NCBI RefSeq assembly: GCF_009833965.1
Contig: NZ_CP047165.1
Coordinates: 248,001-312,000, forward strand
Direction: 5' to 3'
Source: Pelistega ratti
Lineage (GTDB): Bacteria; Pseudomonadota; Gammaproteobacteria; Burkholderiales; Burkholderiaceae_B
Length of the DNA: 64,000 nt
In this document: piece by piece, positions 38,222 to 47,040 of the stretch
How positions within the stretch are numbered: the stretch's first letter is position 1
Layout of the letters: every line of letters starts with the position of its first letter
Translations under genes and position numbers: made by a program
The notes under the pieces: generated by a model
What the model was told of the DNA's origin: nothing
The model's database searches: none
The model's input: the letters and a program-made list of their open reading frames with translations, nothing else

Positions 38222-38563
38222 ATGCCTAAAATAACAGTTCTACCGCATGAAACATTAGCACCGGAAGGAAAAGTGATTGAGAATGTATCCTCTGGTGAGT
38301 CTATCTTAGAAGTATTATTGGCTAATGGTATTGAATTAGAGCATGCCTGTGAAATGTCTTGTGCCTGTACAACCTGTCATGTGGTGGTAAAAGAGGGATT
38401 TTCTTCGCTAGAAGAGGCTAGTGATGAAGAGGAAGATTTATTAGATAAAGCATGGGGATTAAAACCAACTTCTCGTCTTTCTTGTCAAGCATTAGTTGCA
38501 GATAAAGATCTTATTATTGAAATTCCTAAATATACGATTAATCATGCTAAAGAAAATCACTAG
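38222..38563 (+). CDS. fdx: [2Fe-2S] ferredoxin of the isc system
   Basis: 113 residues, adrenodoxin type: MPKITVLPHETLAPEGKVIE at the start, cluster cysteines C43-x5-C49-x2-C52 in HACEMSCACTTCHVVV and the last in TSRLSCQAL. Supplies electrons for cluster assembly on IscU. Last gene of the isc operon; no iscX-like frame follows, and a hairpin lies 41 bases downstream. Confidence 0.95.
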   Translation: MPKITVLPHETLAPEGKVIENVSSGESILEVLLANGIELEHACEMSCACTTCHVVVKEGFSSLEEASDEEEDLLDKAWGLKPTSRLSCQALVADKDLIIEIPKYTINHAKENH

Positions 38564-38604
38564 ATAGTAATCGATTTTTAGATACTTATGTCATTATATT
38601 TATG

Positions 38605-38641
38605 CCCTCATTGTTTTTAATCAGTGAGGGTATAGTTTTTT
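38605..38641 (+). terminator. Terminator of the isc operon
   Basis: CCCTCATTG (38605-38613) pairs with CAGTGAGGG (38622-38630) with one G-T pair, followed by a TATAGTTTTTTG tail. The rest of the 318-base gap to the next gene shows nothing recognisable. Confidence 0.65.
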
Positions 38642-38881
38642 GTATATCAGTTGTGTATATCAGAATAAGGCTATATTTTATGGTTCCTTATTTTTAACGA
38701 TACTTTTAGCCTACTAAAATGATATGAAAAAGTATCTTCTTTTAAATATAAAGAACATATCATCAATGCGTTAAATAATAAGTGATTTCTATAAAATGTA
38801 TGGTTAAGTTAATCTTTTTTATTTGGGTTTGATATACTTCATTCATTGATTTATAAAGATAGAATTACCGTGTGAGGATTT

Positions 38882-39745
38882 ATGCTATTGTCTCGTTTTT
38901 TTCATCTATTTTTTGCGATTAGTTGCTTACTGATTACTCAAGTAAGTTCTGCTAAAACGTATATAGAAAACCGTTTAAATAAGCCTGTTCCCGGTGGGGT
39001 AGCCGTAGTAAAATTAGGTGATGGGGTATCTACTGAAAAATTACCGCAGGTTTCTTATAATGGACATCAAGTATTAGTGGTTAAATCAGAGGGTGAAGTT
39101 TTAGCAATCGTTGGTATTCCTCTGACGGCTAAGGTAGGGCAGCACCATATTGATGTTGTTTCTAATACAGGTAAACATCAAACAGTTACATTTAATGTTT
39201 CGTCTAAAAAATATACGGAGCAACACATTAAATTACCCTCTAATAAGCATGTTACACCCTCAGCTGCTAATCAAGCACGATTTAAGCGAGAATTAGAAGA
39301 GCAGTTACAGGCATATGCTCAGTTTCGTGAAACGATACCTAGTAATGTTGTCTTGGATAGACCTGTTGATGGAGGGCGATACTCAAGTCCTTTTGGGTTA
39401 AGACGCTTTTTTAATGGTCAAGAGCGTAATCCTCATTCTGGCTTAGATATTGCTGTGCCGACAGGTACACCAGTTAAAGCCTCCGCTGATGGAGTGATTA
39501 CCATTGTAGGGGATTATTTCTTTAATGGTAAAACTGTTTTTGTCGATCATGGGCAAGGGCTGATTAGTATGTATTGCCATTTGTCTGAAATAGATGTTAA
39601 AAAGGGGCAAGTGGTTAAAAGAGGGGAAGTTGTTGGTAAAGTAGGTGCAACAGGACGAGCAACAGGCCCTCATCTTCATTGGAATGTTAGTTTAAATAAT
39701 GTGCGTGTTGATCCTGCGATATTTGTCGGTGCTTTTCAGCCCTAA
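38882..39745 (+). CDS. M23-family peptidoglycan endopeptidase (LytM domain)
   Basis: 287 residues with a signal peptide (cut near VSSA at about residue 23). A beta-rich N-terminal domain precedes an M23 peptidase with all zinc and catalytic residues: NPHSGLDIAVPTGTPV (H-x3-D), MYCHLSEI and GRATGPHLHWNVS (HLH). It should cut peptide cross-links of the cell wall in the periplasm. The intact active site argues for a true hydrolase rather than an EnvC/NlpD-type activator. Single gene. Confidence 0.88.
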   Translation: MLLSRFFHLFFAISCLLITQVSSAKTYIENRLNKPVPGGVAVVKLGDGVSTEKLPQVSYNGHQVLVVKSEGEVLAIVGIPLTAKVGQHHIDVVSNTGKHQTVTFNVSSKKYTEQHIKLPSNKHVTPSAANQARFKRELEEQLQAYAQFRETIPSNVVLDRPVDGGRYSSPFGLRRFFNGQERNPHSGLDIAVPTGTPVKASADGVITIVGDYFFNGKTVFVDHGQGLISMYCHLSEIDVKKGQVVKRGEVVGKVGATGRATGPHLHWNVSLNNVRVDPAIFVGAFQP

Positions 39746-40090
39746 ATATTTAGGGTAGGTTACTCTCTAGTAAGAAAAGCGTTTGATTCAGAAATCAGTT
39801 GATAAAACATTATGGATAAAGGTATTCATTAATAGTGTGTAATCTTATATAAAAATATAACGCATAATGAGTACCTTATTCCGTTTGTTTTGCAACATTA
39901 ATCTATTGATTTTCTTATAAATTATAGACAAGAAATAAATTTTTTGCTAAACTTATGGACTTACCTTAATTCTTAGGCTTTGTTATTAGGTTCGAACGAA
40001 ATAGAGGTAAACAAAGTTAGCTTAGGTTATAAAAGACTTGGTAACTATATCAAGCACCTAAAGTTAAGACATACTTTATAAGAGTAAATT
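39746..40090 (+). other. Upstream/leader region of rpmI-rplT
   Basis: 345 bases without a gene. CTTTGTT (39978-39984) can pair with AACAAAG (40010-40016), enclosing a loop, inside a region rich in repeated short segments (TTAGG occurs several times). This may be a structured 5' leader, as ribosomal-protein operons are often autoregulated, but no known motif was recognised. A weak -35-like TTGCTA lies at 39944-39949. Confidence 0.35.
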
Positions 40091-40288
40091 ATGCCAAAAA
40101 TGAAAACCAAGAAAAGTGCTGCCAAGCGCTTTCAGGTACGCGGTAGCGGTTCTATTAAGCGTGGTCAAGCGTACAAACGCCACATTCTTACTAAGAAAAC
40201 CACTAAAAATAAACGTCAATTACGCGGTTCTGCTGCAGTTCACGAGTCTAACGTGGCTTCAGTTCGCGCAATGATGCCATTTGCTTAA
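40091..40288 (+). CDS. rpmI: 50S ribosomal protein L35
   Basis: 65 residues, very basic: [20 protein letters not shown] at the start, [24 protein letters not shown] (read in parts). Standard length. Followed by rplT after 12 bases. The infC gene that usually precedes rpmI is not here. Confidence 0.98.
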   Translation: MPKMKTKKSAAKRFQVRGSGSIKRGQAYKRHILTKKTTKNKRQLRGSAAVHESNVASVRAMMPFA

Positions 40289-40300
40289 TAGGAGAATAAT

Positions 40301-40660
40301 ATGCCTCGCGTAAAACGCGGTGTAACCGCACGTGCTCGTCACAAAAAAGTTATTAATGCTGCTAAAGGTTATCGTGGTCGTCGTGGTAACGTATTCCGTA
40401 TTGCTAAACAAGCGGTAATGCGTGCTGGTCAATACGCCTATCGTGATCGTCGCAACAAAAAACGCACTTTCCGTGCTTTATGGATTACTCGTATCAATGC
40501 TGCTGTTCGTGAACAAGGTTTAACCTACAGTGCATTTATCGCTGGTTTGAAAAAAGCAGCTATTGAGTTAGATCGTAAAGTGCTTGCCGATATGGCGGTT
40601 AATGATAAAGCAGGTTTTGCTACAATTGTTAACCAAGCTAAATCAGCCCTTGGTGCTTAA
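40301..40660 (+). CDS. rplT: 50S ribosomal protein L20
   Basis: 119 residues: [20 protein letters not shown] start, [39 protein letters not shown] and the C-terminal globular part ending ALGA. Standard L20. Preceded by AGGAG. In other bacteria it represses its own operon by binding the mRNA. Confidence 0.98.
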   Translation: MPRVKRGVTARARHKKVINAAKGYRGRRGNVFRIAKQAVMRAGQYAYRDRRNKKRTFRALWITRINAAVREQGLTYSAFIAGLKKAAIELDRKVLADMAVNDKAGFATIVNQAKSALGA

Positions 40661-40701
40661 TCAATCGTTTTAATTTTTAAAACATTGATTTAACTCAAAC
40701 C

Positions 40702-40738
40702 ACAAGCGGGGTTCATTTTGGGCTCCGTTTGTTTTTTA
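40702..40738 (+). terminator. Hairpin with T tract between rplT and pheS
   Basis: ACAAGCGGGG (40702-40711) pairs with CTCCGTTTGT (40723-40732) with two G-T pairs, followed by TTTTTA. It could end the rpmI-rplT transcript or act as an attenuator before pheST. No phenylalanine-rich leader peptide precedes it. Confidence 0.65.
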
Positions 40739-40755
40739 CAGAATGGTAAAATGTC

Positions 40756-41778
40756 ATGTCTCAGACTCTCGATGATTTAATTTTGCAGGCAAAGCAAAGT
40801 TTTGAAAATGCCCCTAATGTTGCTGAATTAGAAAATGAAAAAGCAAAGTTTTTAGGGAAAAGTGGTAGTATCACCGCATTAATGAAAGGTTTAGCAACAT
40901 TATCACCCGAAGAAAAAAAAGTAGAAGGGGCAAGGATTAATCAAGCTAAACAAGCGATTGAACAGTTTTTAAGAGAACGCCGTGATGCGTTTGCTCAAGC
41001 TGAATTACAAGCAAAATTAGCCGCAGAAACCATCGATGTTACCTTAGCAGGAAGAGGCGAGCATACAGGTGGTATTCACCCTGTTATCCAGACATGGCTG
41101 CGCATTGAAAGTATTTTTAGATCGATTGGTTTTGCTGTAGCAGATGGTCCAGAAATTGAAGATGACTGGACAAATTTTACAGCATTAAATAATCCAGAGA
41201 ATCATCCTGCTCGTTCTATGCAAGATACATTTTATGTTGATATGCAAGATAAAAAAGGATTGCCCTTATTACTGCGTACCCATACCAGTCCTATGCAAGT
41301 ACGCTACGCACGTATGCATAAACCACCTATTAAGGTGATTGCTCCGGGACGTACTTATCGTGTAGATTCAGATGCAACACATTCTCCTATGTTCCATCAA
41401 GTTGAGGGATTATGGATTGATGAAAATATCTCTTTTGCTGATCTTAAAGGGGTTTATACGAATTTCTTACGTGCTTTCTTTGAAACAGATGATTTATGCG
41501 TACGTTTTCGTCCTTCTTTTTTCCCCTTTACAGAGCCATCAGCAGAAATTGATATGATGTTTACATCAGGCCCTAATAAAGGGCGTTGGTTAGAAATATC
41601 AGGATCTGGTCAAGTACATCCCGTCGTGATTCGTAATTATGGATTAGACCCTGAAAAATATGTAGGGTTTGCATTTGGTTCTGGTATTGAACGCTTAACC
41701 ATGCTACGTTATGGTGTGAATGATTTACGACAATTTTATGAAGGTGATTTGCGTTTCTTAAAGCAATTCAATGTGTAA
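40756..41778 (+). CDS. pheS: Phenylalanyl-tRNA synthetase alpha subunit
   Basis: 340 residues. An N-terminal coiled coil, then the class II core: [22 protein letters not shown] (read in parts), [42 protein letters not shown] and near the end [21 protein letters not shown] (read in parts). Forms the alpha2-beta2 enzyme with PheT, whose gene starts 27 bases downstream. Confidence 0.97.
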   Translation: MSQTLDDLILQAKQSFENAPNVAELENEKAKFLGKSGSITALMKGLATLSPEEKKVEGARINQAKQAIEQFLRERRDAFAQAELQAKLAAETIDVTLAGRGEHTGGIHPVIQTWLRIESIFRSIGFAVADGPEIEDDWTNFTALNNPENHPARSMQDTFYVDMQDKKGLPLLLRTHTSPMQVRYARMHKPPIKVIAPGRTYRVDSDATHSPMFHQVEGLWIDENISFADLKGVYTNFLRAFFETDDLCVRFRPSFFPFTEPSAEIDMMFTSGPNKGRWLEISGSGQVHPVVIRNYGLDPEKYVGFAFGSGIERLTMLRYGVNDLRQFYEGDLRFLKQFNV

Positions 41779-41805
41779 ACCTCTCAAATCATCTGGAAAG
41801 TTATT

Positions 41806-44214
41806 ATGTTAGTTTTAGAATCTTGGTTACGTGAAGTTGTTAATCCTTCAATTGATACAGAAGAATTAACGCACCGTTTAACAATGGCAGGTTTAGAGGT
41901 AGAAGGTGTTGCATCTGTTGCCCCTGATTTTTCTGGTGTTGTAGTAGCAGAAATTAAGGAAATTGCTCCTCACCCTAATGCTGATAAATTACGCATTTGT
42001 CAAGTAGATGCGGGCAAGGGCGAGTTATTACAAATTGTCTGCGGTGCCCCTAATGCCGCACAAGGTATCAAAGTACCTCTTGCTACTATTGGTGCGGTAT
42101 TACCAGGTAATTTTAAAATTAGTAAAGGTAAACTGCGTGGTGAAGAATCCTTTGGTATGCTATGTTCAGCAAAAGAATTGGGTATTTCAGAGGAAAGTGC
42201 AGGTTTACTGATTTTAGATGAAAGTAGTATCGTTGGTCAGGATATTAGAGAAGCACTCCGTCTTGATGATAAAGTTATTGAGATTAAACTCACCCCTAAT
42301 CGTGCTGATTGTTTATCTATTTATGGTGTTGCACGTGAGGTGGCAACACTGACAAATACACCACTTAAAACATTTGATTTTAGTCCGAATAAAACAGATA
42401 TTACTGATACTGTTAATGTTAATATCCATGCTCCTGATTTATGTGGTCGTTTTGCTGGTCGTGTCATTCGTGGTGTTAATGCTAAAGCAAAAACACCTGA
42501 TTGGATGAAAGAACGCTTAGAGCGATCTGGTCAACGTTCAGTTTCTGCATTAGTTGATATTTCTAACTACGTTATGTTAGAGTTAGGTCGTCCAACCCAT
42601 ATTTTTGATTTACAAAAAATCAAAGGTGATTTAAATGTACGTTGGGCAAAAGAGGGTGAGTTACTTACCTTATTAAATGGTCAAACTGTTGAGCTGAATA
42701 CCGATGTTGGTGTTGTCGCTGCAGGTGATATTGTTGAAAGTATGGCAGGTATTATGGGTGGTGATGAAACGGCTGTTTCGTTAGATACTCAGGATATTTA
42801 TGTAGAAGCTGCTTTTTGGTATCCTGAAGCGATTGCGGGTCGAGCTAGACGTTTTAAATTAACCTCTGAAGCGAGCCATCGTTTTGAGCGTGGTGTTGAT
42901 TTCCAACAAATTCCTGAGCATATTGAGTATATTACACGTCTTATTCAGACTATTTGTGGTGGTAGAGTAGGGCCTATTCAAGATGAAATCGTACAATTAC
43001 CTACGCGACATCCTGTTAAAATGCGTCTTGAGCGTTGCCAAAAAATCTTGGGTATTACCGTTAGTAAACAACAAGTTGCTGATATTTTCACTCGCTTAGG
43101 GTTGGATTTTACAGAAGAGAATGATGTTTTCACTATCAATCCTCCTTCATTCCGCTTTGATATTGAGATAGAAGAAGACCTTATCGAAGAAGTTGCTCGT
43201 ATTTATGGGTTTGAAAATATCCCTGATATTGCCCCTAAAGCATCTGCAACAATGTTATATACAGAAGAAACAGTCCGTTCTGAACATATGATGCGTCAAT
43301 CTTTGGCGGCTCAGGGTTATCAAGAAGTTGTTAATTACAGCTTTGTAGAAAAAGAGTGGGAACAAAAGTTAATGGGAAATGATGATCCTATTACTTTATT
43401 GAATCCTATCGCAAGTCAATTAGCGGTTATGCGTTCAGGTCTAATTGCTGGATTAGTGGCGAATATTGTATATAATGCTAAACGTAAGCAAAATAGGGTT
43501 AAGGTATTTGAGTTAGGGCGTGTGTTTAAACGCAATCCTATGATTGTTGAAGGCGATTTATCAGTAGCTGGCGTAGAACAACCCTTACACATTGCAGGTG
43601 CAGCATGGGGATTAGCTTATCCTGAACAATGGGGGATAGGTACTCGTCAAGTTGATTTCTTTGATGTTAAAAAAGATTTACAGAATCTTTATGGGTCAAC
43701 TGCCAATCAGCTTTCATTTGTGCCGCTAGACGATCATCCTGCTTTGCATCCTGGACGGAGTGCTAAGATTATCTTAGCCGATCAACAGGTAGGCTTTATT
43801 GGTGAATTACACCCTAGTTGGGTACAACATTATGAGTTACATCATGCGCCCGTTGTTTTTGAAGTAACGGTTGATTCACTTAAAACATTAACCTTACATC
43901 AAGCGAAAGAGTTATCAAAACAGCCTGTTGTTATCCGTGATTTAGCGATTTGGGCACCAAATACACTTGCTGTACAGTCATTACTTGATGTTATTCAGAA
44001 AGCAATTCGTTCTGTACCAGAACTAGCCATTATTCAGGATATTAATCTTTTTGATATTTGGAAAGATGAAAAAAGTGATGCTGCTGAACGTAGCTTGGCT
44101 TTCCGTTTTGTTTTACAAGATCCTGCTGTTACATTGGAAGATGCTCGTGTTGAACAATGTATGGCAAAAGTATTAGAAACTTGGGTAACAACATTTGGCG
44201 TACGTCAACGTTAG
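41806..44214 (+). CDS. pheT: Phenylalanyl-tRNA synthetase beta subunit
   Basis: 802 residues. EMAP/tRNA-binding domain with VVVAEIKEIAPHPNADKLRI and VCGAPNAA, B3/B4 editing domain (SALVDISNYVMLELGRPTHIFD, read in parts), B5 (LERCQKILGITVSKQQV) and a C-terminal ferredoxin-like anticodon domain (PVVIRDLAIWAP). Normal length and domain order. ihfA follows 15 bases later. Confidence 0.97.
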   Translation: MLVLESWLREVVNPSIDTEELTHRLTMAGLEVEGVASVAPDFSGVVVAEIKEIAPHPNADKLRICQVDAGKGELLQIVCGAPNAAQGIKVPLATIGAVLPGNFKISKGKLRGEESFGMLCSAKELGISEESAGLLILDESSIVGQDIREALRLDDKVIEIKLTPNRADCLSIYGVAREVATLTNTPLKTFDFSPNKTDITDTVNVNIHAPDLCGRFAGRVIRGVNAKAKTPDWMKERLERSGQRSVSALVDISNYVMLELGRPTHIFDLQKIKGDLNVRWAKEGELLTLLNGQTVELNTDVGVVAAGDIVESMAGIMGGDETAVSLDTQDIYVEAAFWYPEAIAGRARRFKLTSEASHRFERGVDFQQIPEHIEYITRLIQTICGGRVGPIQDEIVQLPTRHPVKMRLERCQKILGITVSKQQVADIFTRLGLDFTEENDVFTINPPSFRFDIEIEEDLIEEVARIYGFENIPDIAPKASATMLYTEETVRSEHMMRQSLAAQGYQEVVNYSFVEKEWEQKLMGNDDPITLLNPIASQLAVMRSGLIAGLVANIVYNAKRKQNRVKVFELGRVFKRNPMIVEGDLSVAGVEQPLHIAGAAWGLAYPEQWGIGTRQVDFFDVKKDLQNLYGSTANQLSFVPLDDHPALHPGRSAKIILADQQVGFIGELHPSWVQHYELHHAPVVFEVTVDSLKTLTLHQAKELSKQPVVIRDLAIWAPNTLAVQSLLDVIQKAIRSVPELAIIQDINLFDIWKDEKSDAAERSLAFRFVLQDPAVTLEDARVEQCMAKVLETWVTTFGVRQR

Positions 44215-44229
44215 AAAGAGGATAAAAAG

Positions 44230-44544
44230 ATGTTGGGAGAAAATAAAACCTTAACAAAAGCAGATTTAGCAGAATTATTATTTGACTATGTTGGTCTTAA
44301 TAAACGTGAAGCTAAAGATATTGTGGATACTTTCTTTGATCAAATCCGTGAATCATTAGCTAGCGGTGATGCGGTCAAATTGACGGGGTTTGGTAATTTT
44401 CAGGTACGAGATAAACCATCACGTCCGGGGCGTAATCCTAAAACAGGAGAAGTGATTCCTATCGAGGCGCGCCGTGTAGTGACTTTCCATGCAAGTCAAA
44501 AACTTAAAGCAATTATTGAAGAATCATCAGATATGCCTCATTAA
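44230..44544 (+). CDS. ihfA: Integration host factor alpha subunit
   Basis: 104 residues: [20 protein letters not shown], then the HU/IHF beta-arm region [23 protein letters not shown] (read in parts; P-G-R-N-P-K-T-G at the DNA-intercalating tip) and [16 protein letters not shown]-bending architectural protein. Last gene of the rpmI-pheST-ihfA group. In related Burkholderiales a MerR gene follows; here that gene is 13.8 kb away. Confidence 0.95.
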   Translation: MLGENKTLTKADLAELLFDYVGLNKREAKDIVDTFFDQIRESLASGDAVKLTGFGNFQVRDKPSRPGRNPKTGEVIPIEARRVVTFHASQKLKAIIEESSDMPH

Positions 44545-44561
44545 TTGTTTTATGTATTGAT

Positions 44562-44598
44562 AAAAACCCTTTATATGATAACGATATAAGGGGTTTTT
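44562..44598 (+). terminator. Terminator after ihfA
   Basis: AAAAACCCTTTATAT (44562-44576) pairs with ATATAAGGGGTTTTT (44584-44598) with one G-T pair. It marks the left boundary of the accessory block. The further 259 bases to the symporter gene are AT-rich and show no gene or recognised site. Confidence 0.8.
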
Positions 44599-44857
44599 TA
44601 TTGTTAAGTATAATCTTCATCATTTCTGATATACCAGAATAGATTGATAGTCGATATAGAGATTTTTGTTTACTGTTATTATTGTTGTTTATCGCTTATT
44701 TACTATTTATCTTATAGTTAGGATTAGAAGTGTGATTGATGTCGCAAGAATATATGTCAATATTATTATTTTTTTGTATCAATAATAAAAAATAACATTT
44801 ATCATAGAATAGTTATATTAAAATGCCAAAAAGTTATTAAAAGGAGAGAATTTTAGT

Positions 44858-46345
44858 ATGTCAAAACTTACTTGCGCTGAACAAGCCTCATTTTTAGATC
44901 AATTTCATTGTTATATGAATGCATTAAGCTCACCTATGTGGGAATACTTAGTGTGGGTATTAGTAGGAGTAGGGCTTTATTTCACCCTTTTCACAGGATT
45001 TGTACAAATTCGTTTATTTAGGCAAAGTGTTAGAGCTATGCTTAGTGGACGACAAAAGAATGGTGAACATGGCATTACCGCTTTTCAGGCTTTTGTGACA
45101 GGTTTAGCGAGTCGTGTTGGTACAGGTAATATTGCTGGGGTGGCTATAGCCATTTCTACAGGTGGACCAGGTGCTGTGTTTTGGATGTGGCTGACGGCTT
45201 TAATTGGTATGAGTTCTGCTTTTGCAGAATCAACGCTAGCACAACTTTTTAAAGTTCGTGATACTGAAAATGGTCAATTCCGAGGTGGTCCAGCCTATTA
45301 CATCACACATGGTTTAAAACAAAAATGGTTAGCTATTTTATTTGCCATTAGTCTTATTTTTTGTTTTGGCTTTGTTTTTAATGCTATCCAGTCTAATACG
45401 ATTGTATTAGCTATTCAATCGGCTGCCAATCTTACCGCAGAGCATGGTGTATCAGAAGAGCAATGGGCTGTTTATAAACATTTAATCGGTGCTATTTTGT
45501 TGATTATTACTGCGCCTATTATTTTTGGTGGTATTAAACGTGTTGCCCGTATTTCGGAGGCATTAGTACCTGTCATGGCATTAATTTACTTAATTATTGC
45601 TGTTTATGTTGTTTTTGTGAATGCATCAGAAATCCCCCGAATTATTGGTTTGATTCTTGATGATGCTTTTAGTTTTAAAGCGGCTGGCGGCGGTTTATTA
45701 GGTGGTTTAGTATCTCAAGCAATGCTATTAGGTATTAAACGTGGTTTATTCTCTAATGAGGCAGGCATGGGTTCTGCTCCTAATGCGGCGGCTGCAGCTG
45801 ATGTTAAACACCCTGTTTCTCAAGGTATGATCCAAATGTTAGGTGTTTTTGTTGATACTATTATTGTTTGCTCATGCACGGCATTTATTATTCTATTAGC
45901 ACAATTACCTGCCGATCATGGATTAGATGGGATTCAATTAACACAAGCTGCCTTAGAAAACCATATTGGTTCATGGGGACAAACTTTATTAGCGGTTATT
46001 CTCTTTATGTTCTGTTTCTCATCTGTTATTGGTAATTATGCTTATGCAGAATCTAATATACAGTTTATTAAAAATAACCGTGTATTAATGGTTGTATTTA
46101 GAATGTTAGTTTTAGGTTTTGTGTACTTTGGTGCAGTGAATAAATCTTCACTTATTTGGGATATGGGTGATTTTACAATGGCAATTATGAGTTTTATTAA
46201 TTTAGTAGCAATTGTATTATTGTCAAAATGGGTATTTACTTTGTTGGGAGACTATGTGAAACAGCTTAAAGTAGGTAAAGAACCTGAGTTTAAAGCAGAA
46301 AATTATCCTGCACTAAAAGACAAAATTAATTCTACCATTTGGTAA
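44858..46345 (+). CDS. Sodium:alanine symporter (AGCS family, AlsT-like)
   Basis: 495 residues with about eleven membrane segments. Family motifs: GITAFQAFVTGLASRVGTGNIAGVA (read in parts; the substrate/sodium site), GGPGAVFWMWLTALIGMSSAFAES (read in parts), FRGGPAYYI, GLFSNEAGMGSAPNAAAAA and FCFSSVIGNYAYAESN. Imports alanine or glycine with sodium at the inner membrane. AAAGGAGAG lies before the ATG. Single gene with its own terminator. Confidence 0.9.
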   Translation: MSKLTCAEQASFLDQFHCYMNALSSPMWEYLVWVLVGVGLYFTLFTGFVQIRLFRQSVRAMLSGRQKNGEHGITAFQAFVTGLASRVGTGNIAGVAIAISTGGPGAVFWMWLTALIGMSSAFAESTLAQLFKVRDTENGQFRGGPAYYITHGLKQKWLAILFAISLIFCFGFVFNAIQSNTIVLAIQSAANLTAEHGVSEEQWAVYKHLIGAILLIITAPIIFGGIKRVARISEALVPVMALIYLIIAVYVVFVNASEIPRIIGLILDDAFSFKAAGGGLLGGLVSQAMLLGIKRGLFSNEAGMGSAPNAAAAADVKHPVSQGMIQMLGVFVDTIIVCSCTAFIILLAQLPADHGLDGIQLTQAALENHIGSWGQTLLAVILFMFCFSSVIGNYAYAESNIQFIKNNRVLMVVFRMLVLGFVYFGAVNKSSLIWDMGDFTMAIMSFINLVAIVLLSKWVFTLLGDYVKQLKVGKEPEFKAENYPALKDKINSTIW

Positions 46346-46404
46346 GATTAATCGATAAAGTATTTATTTAATAGTACATGATACCGTTAAATAAAAATGC
46401 TAGT

Positions 46405-46442
46405 AAAAACTCCATCTGTGATTTAAATAGGTGGAGTTTTTT
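46405..46442 (+). terminator. Terminator after the symporter gene
   Basis: AAAAACTCCA (46405-46414) pairs with TGGAGTTTTT (46432-46441), within a T tract. Confidence 0.75.
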
Positions 46443-46554
46443 ATATGTAGAATAGGGGGGTAAGTCTAGGTTTTTATTTATCTCTATTTTGTATGTTGTG
46501 TAAGTTATTGAAATAATTGTGTTTTTAAAAGAAATATTTTTGAAATAGTTTATC

Positions 46555-46629
46555 ATGCATAATAAAGCTGTATCAAGTAATCAGGTGATTATTTGGTATT
46601 TTCTCATCTACATTTTCTCTCCCTTATGA
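46555..46629 (+). other. Possible small transcript or 24-codon ORF ahead of an orphan terminator
   Basis: Between the symporter terminator and nosR lies a separate strong terminator (46633-46658) with no gene in front of it. The only sense frame reaching it is ATG 46555 to TGA 46627-46629 (24 residues, hydrophobic: VIIWYFLIYIFSPL), without a ribosome site. The transcript could be a small RNA rather than an mRNA. No confident promoter was found (a CATAAT lies at 46558-46563). Confidence 0.3.
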
Positions 46630-46632
46630 TAG

Positions 46633-46658
46633 CCTCGGTTTTTACCGAGGTTTTTTTT
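46633..46658 (+). terminator. Orphan intrinsic terminator
   Basis: CCTCGGT (46633-46639), loop TTTT, ACCGAGG (46644-46650), then eight T: a textbook intrinsic terminator, about 190 bases beyond the one serving the symporter gene and about 380 bases before nosR. Confidence 0.9.
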
Positions 46659-46870
46659 GCTTATAACAGTGAATGTTTTATTCTATACACTAAGATAATA
46701 TATAAAAAACCTTACTTATTCATTCTTTTGATAAAATTAAACTATAATGGGCTTATAATAGTGTTTGATAATTTATTTAAGTTGTAAATAATATTGATTT
46801 AATAAGATAAATCCTATATTATTCTTCAAGTACCAAAAATTTGGCAAAATTCTGTTATAACAACCATTTG

Positions 46871-46891
46871 GATTAAAACATTGTTTTAATC
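46871..46891. promoter_or_regulatory. Perfect 21-base palindrome upstream of nosR
   Basis: GATTAAAACA (46871-46880), T, TGTTTTAATC (46882-46891): two perfect 10-base arms around one base. It lies about 75 bases upstream of the FNR-like box. It has the form of an operator for a dimeric regulator but matches no family I can name; no T tract follows, so it is not a terminator. Confidence 0.55.
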
Positions 46892-46964
46892 TTAAACTTA
46901 TTTTTAAGAAAATTAGTAAAAATAACAACAAAAATCTCTAATTATTGATACAAAATCACGTCAT

Positions 46965-46978
46965 TTGATAATTGTCAA
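46965..46978 (+). promoter_or_regulatory. FNR/Dnr-type box of the nos operon
   Basis: TTGAT-AATT-GTCAA matches the TTGAT-N4-ATCAA consensus at 9 of 10 positions. If centred at -41.5, transcription would start near 47013, with TATGTT (46997-47002) or TACAGT (47002-47007) as -10, leaving about 28 bases before nosR. Fits induction under anoxia or nitric oxide. No FNR/Dnr regulator gene is in the window. Confidence 0.6.
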
Positions 46979-47040
46979 TTACCTTTGTAAATACCTTATG
47001 TTACAGTGAAACAGTACAAGTTGTTAGCAGTAGGTTTTTT

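Noticed and set aside
38564..38881. A possible iscX after fdx
   Set aside because: No frame with the small acidic IscX pattern; the gap contains a terminator and AT-rich filler.
46945..46958. TTGATACAAAATCA as a second FNR box upstream of nosR
   Set aside because: The second half-site is displaced by one base relative to TTGAT-N4-ATCAA, and a better match lies 20 bases downstream.
46972..47040. N-terminal extension of nosR from a TTG
   Set aside because: The extension begins within the FNR-like box and would place the signal segment internally; ATG 47041 gives a proper N-terminus.
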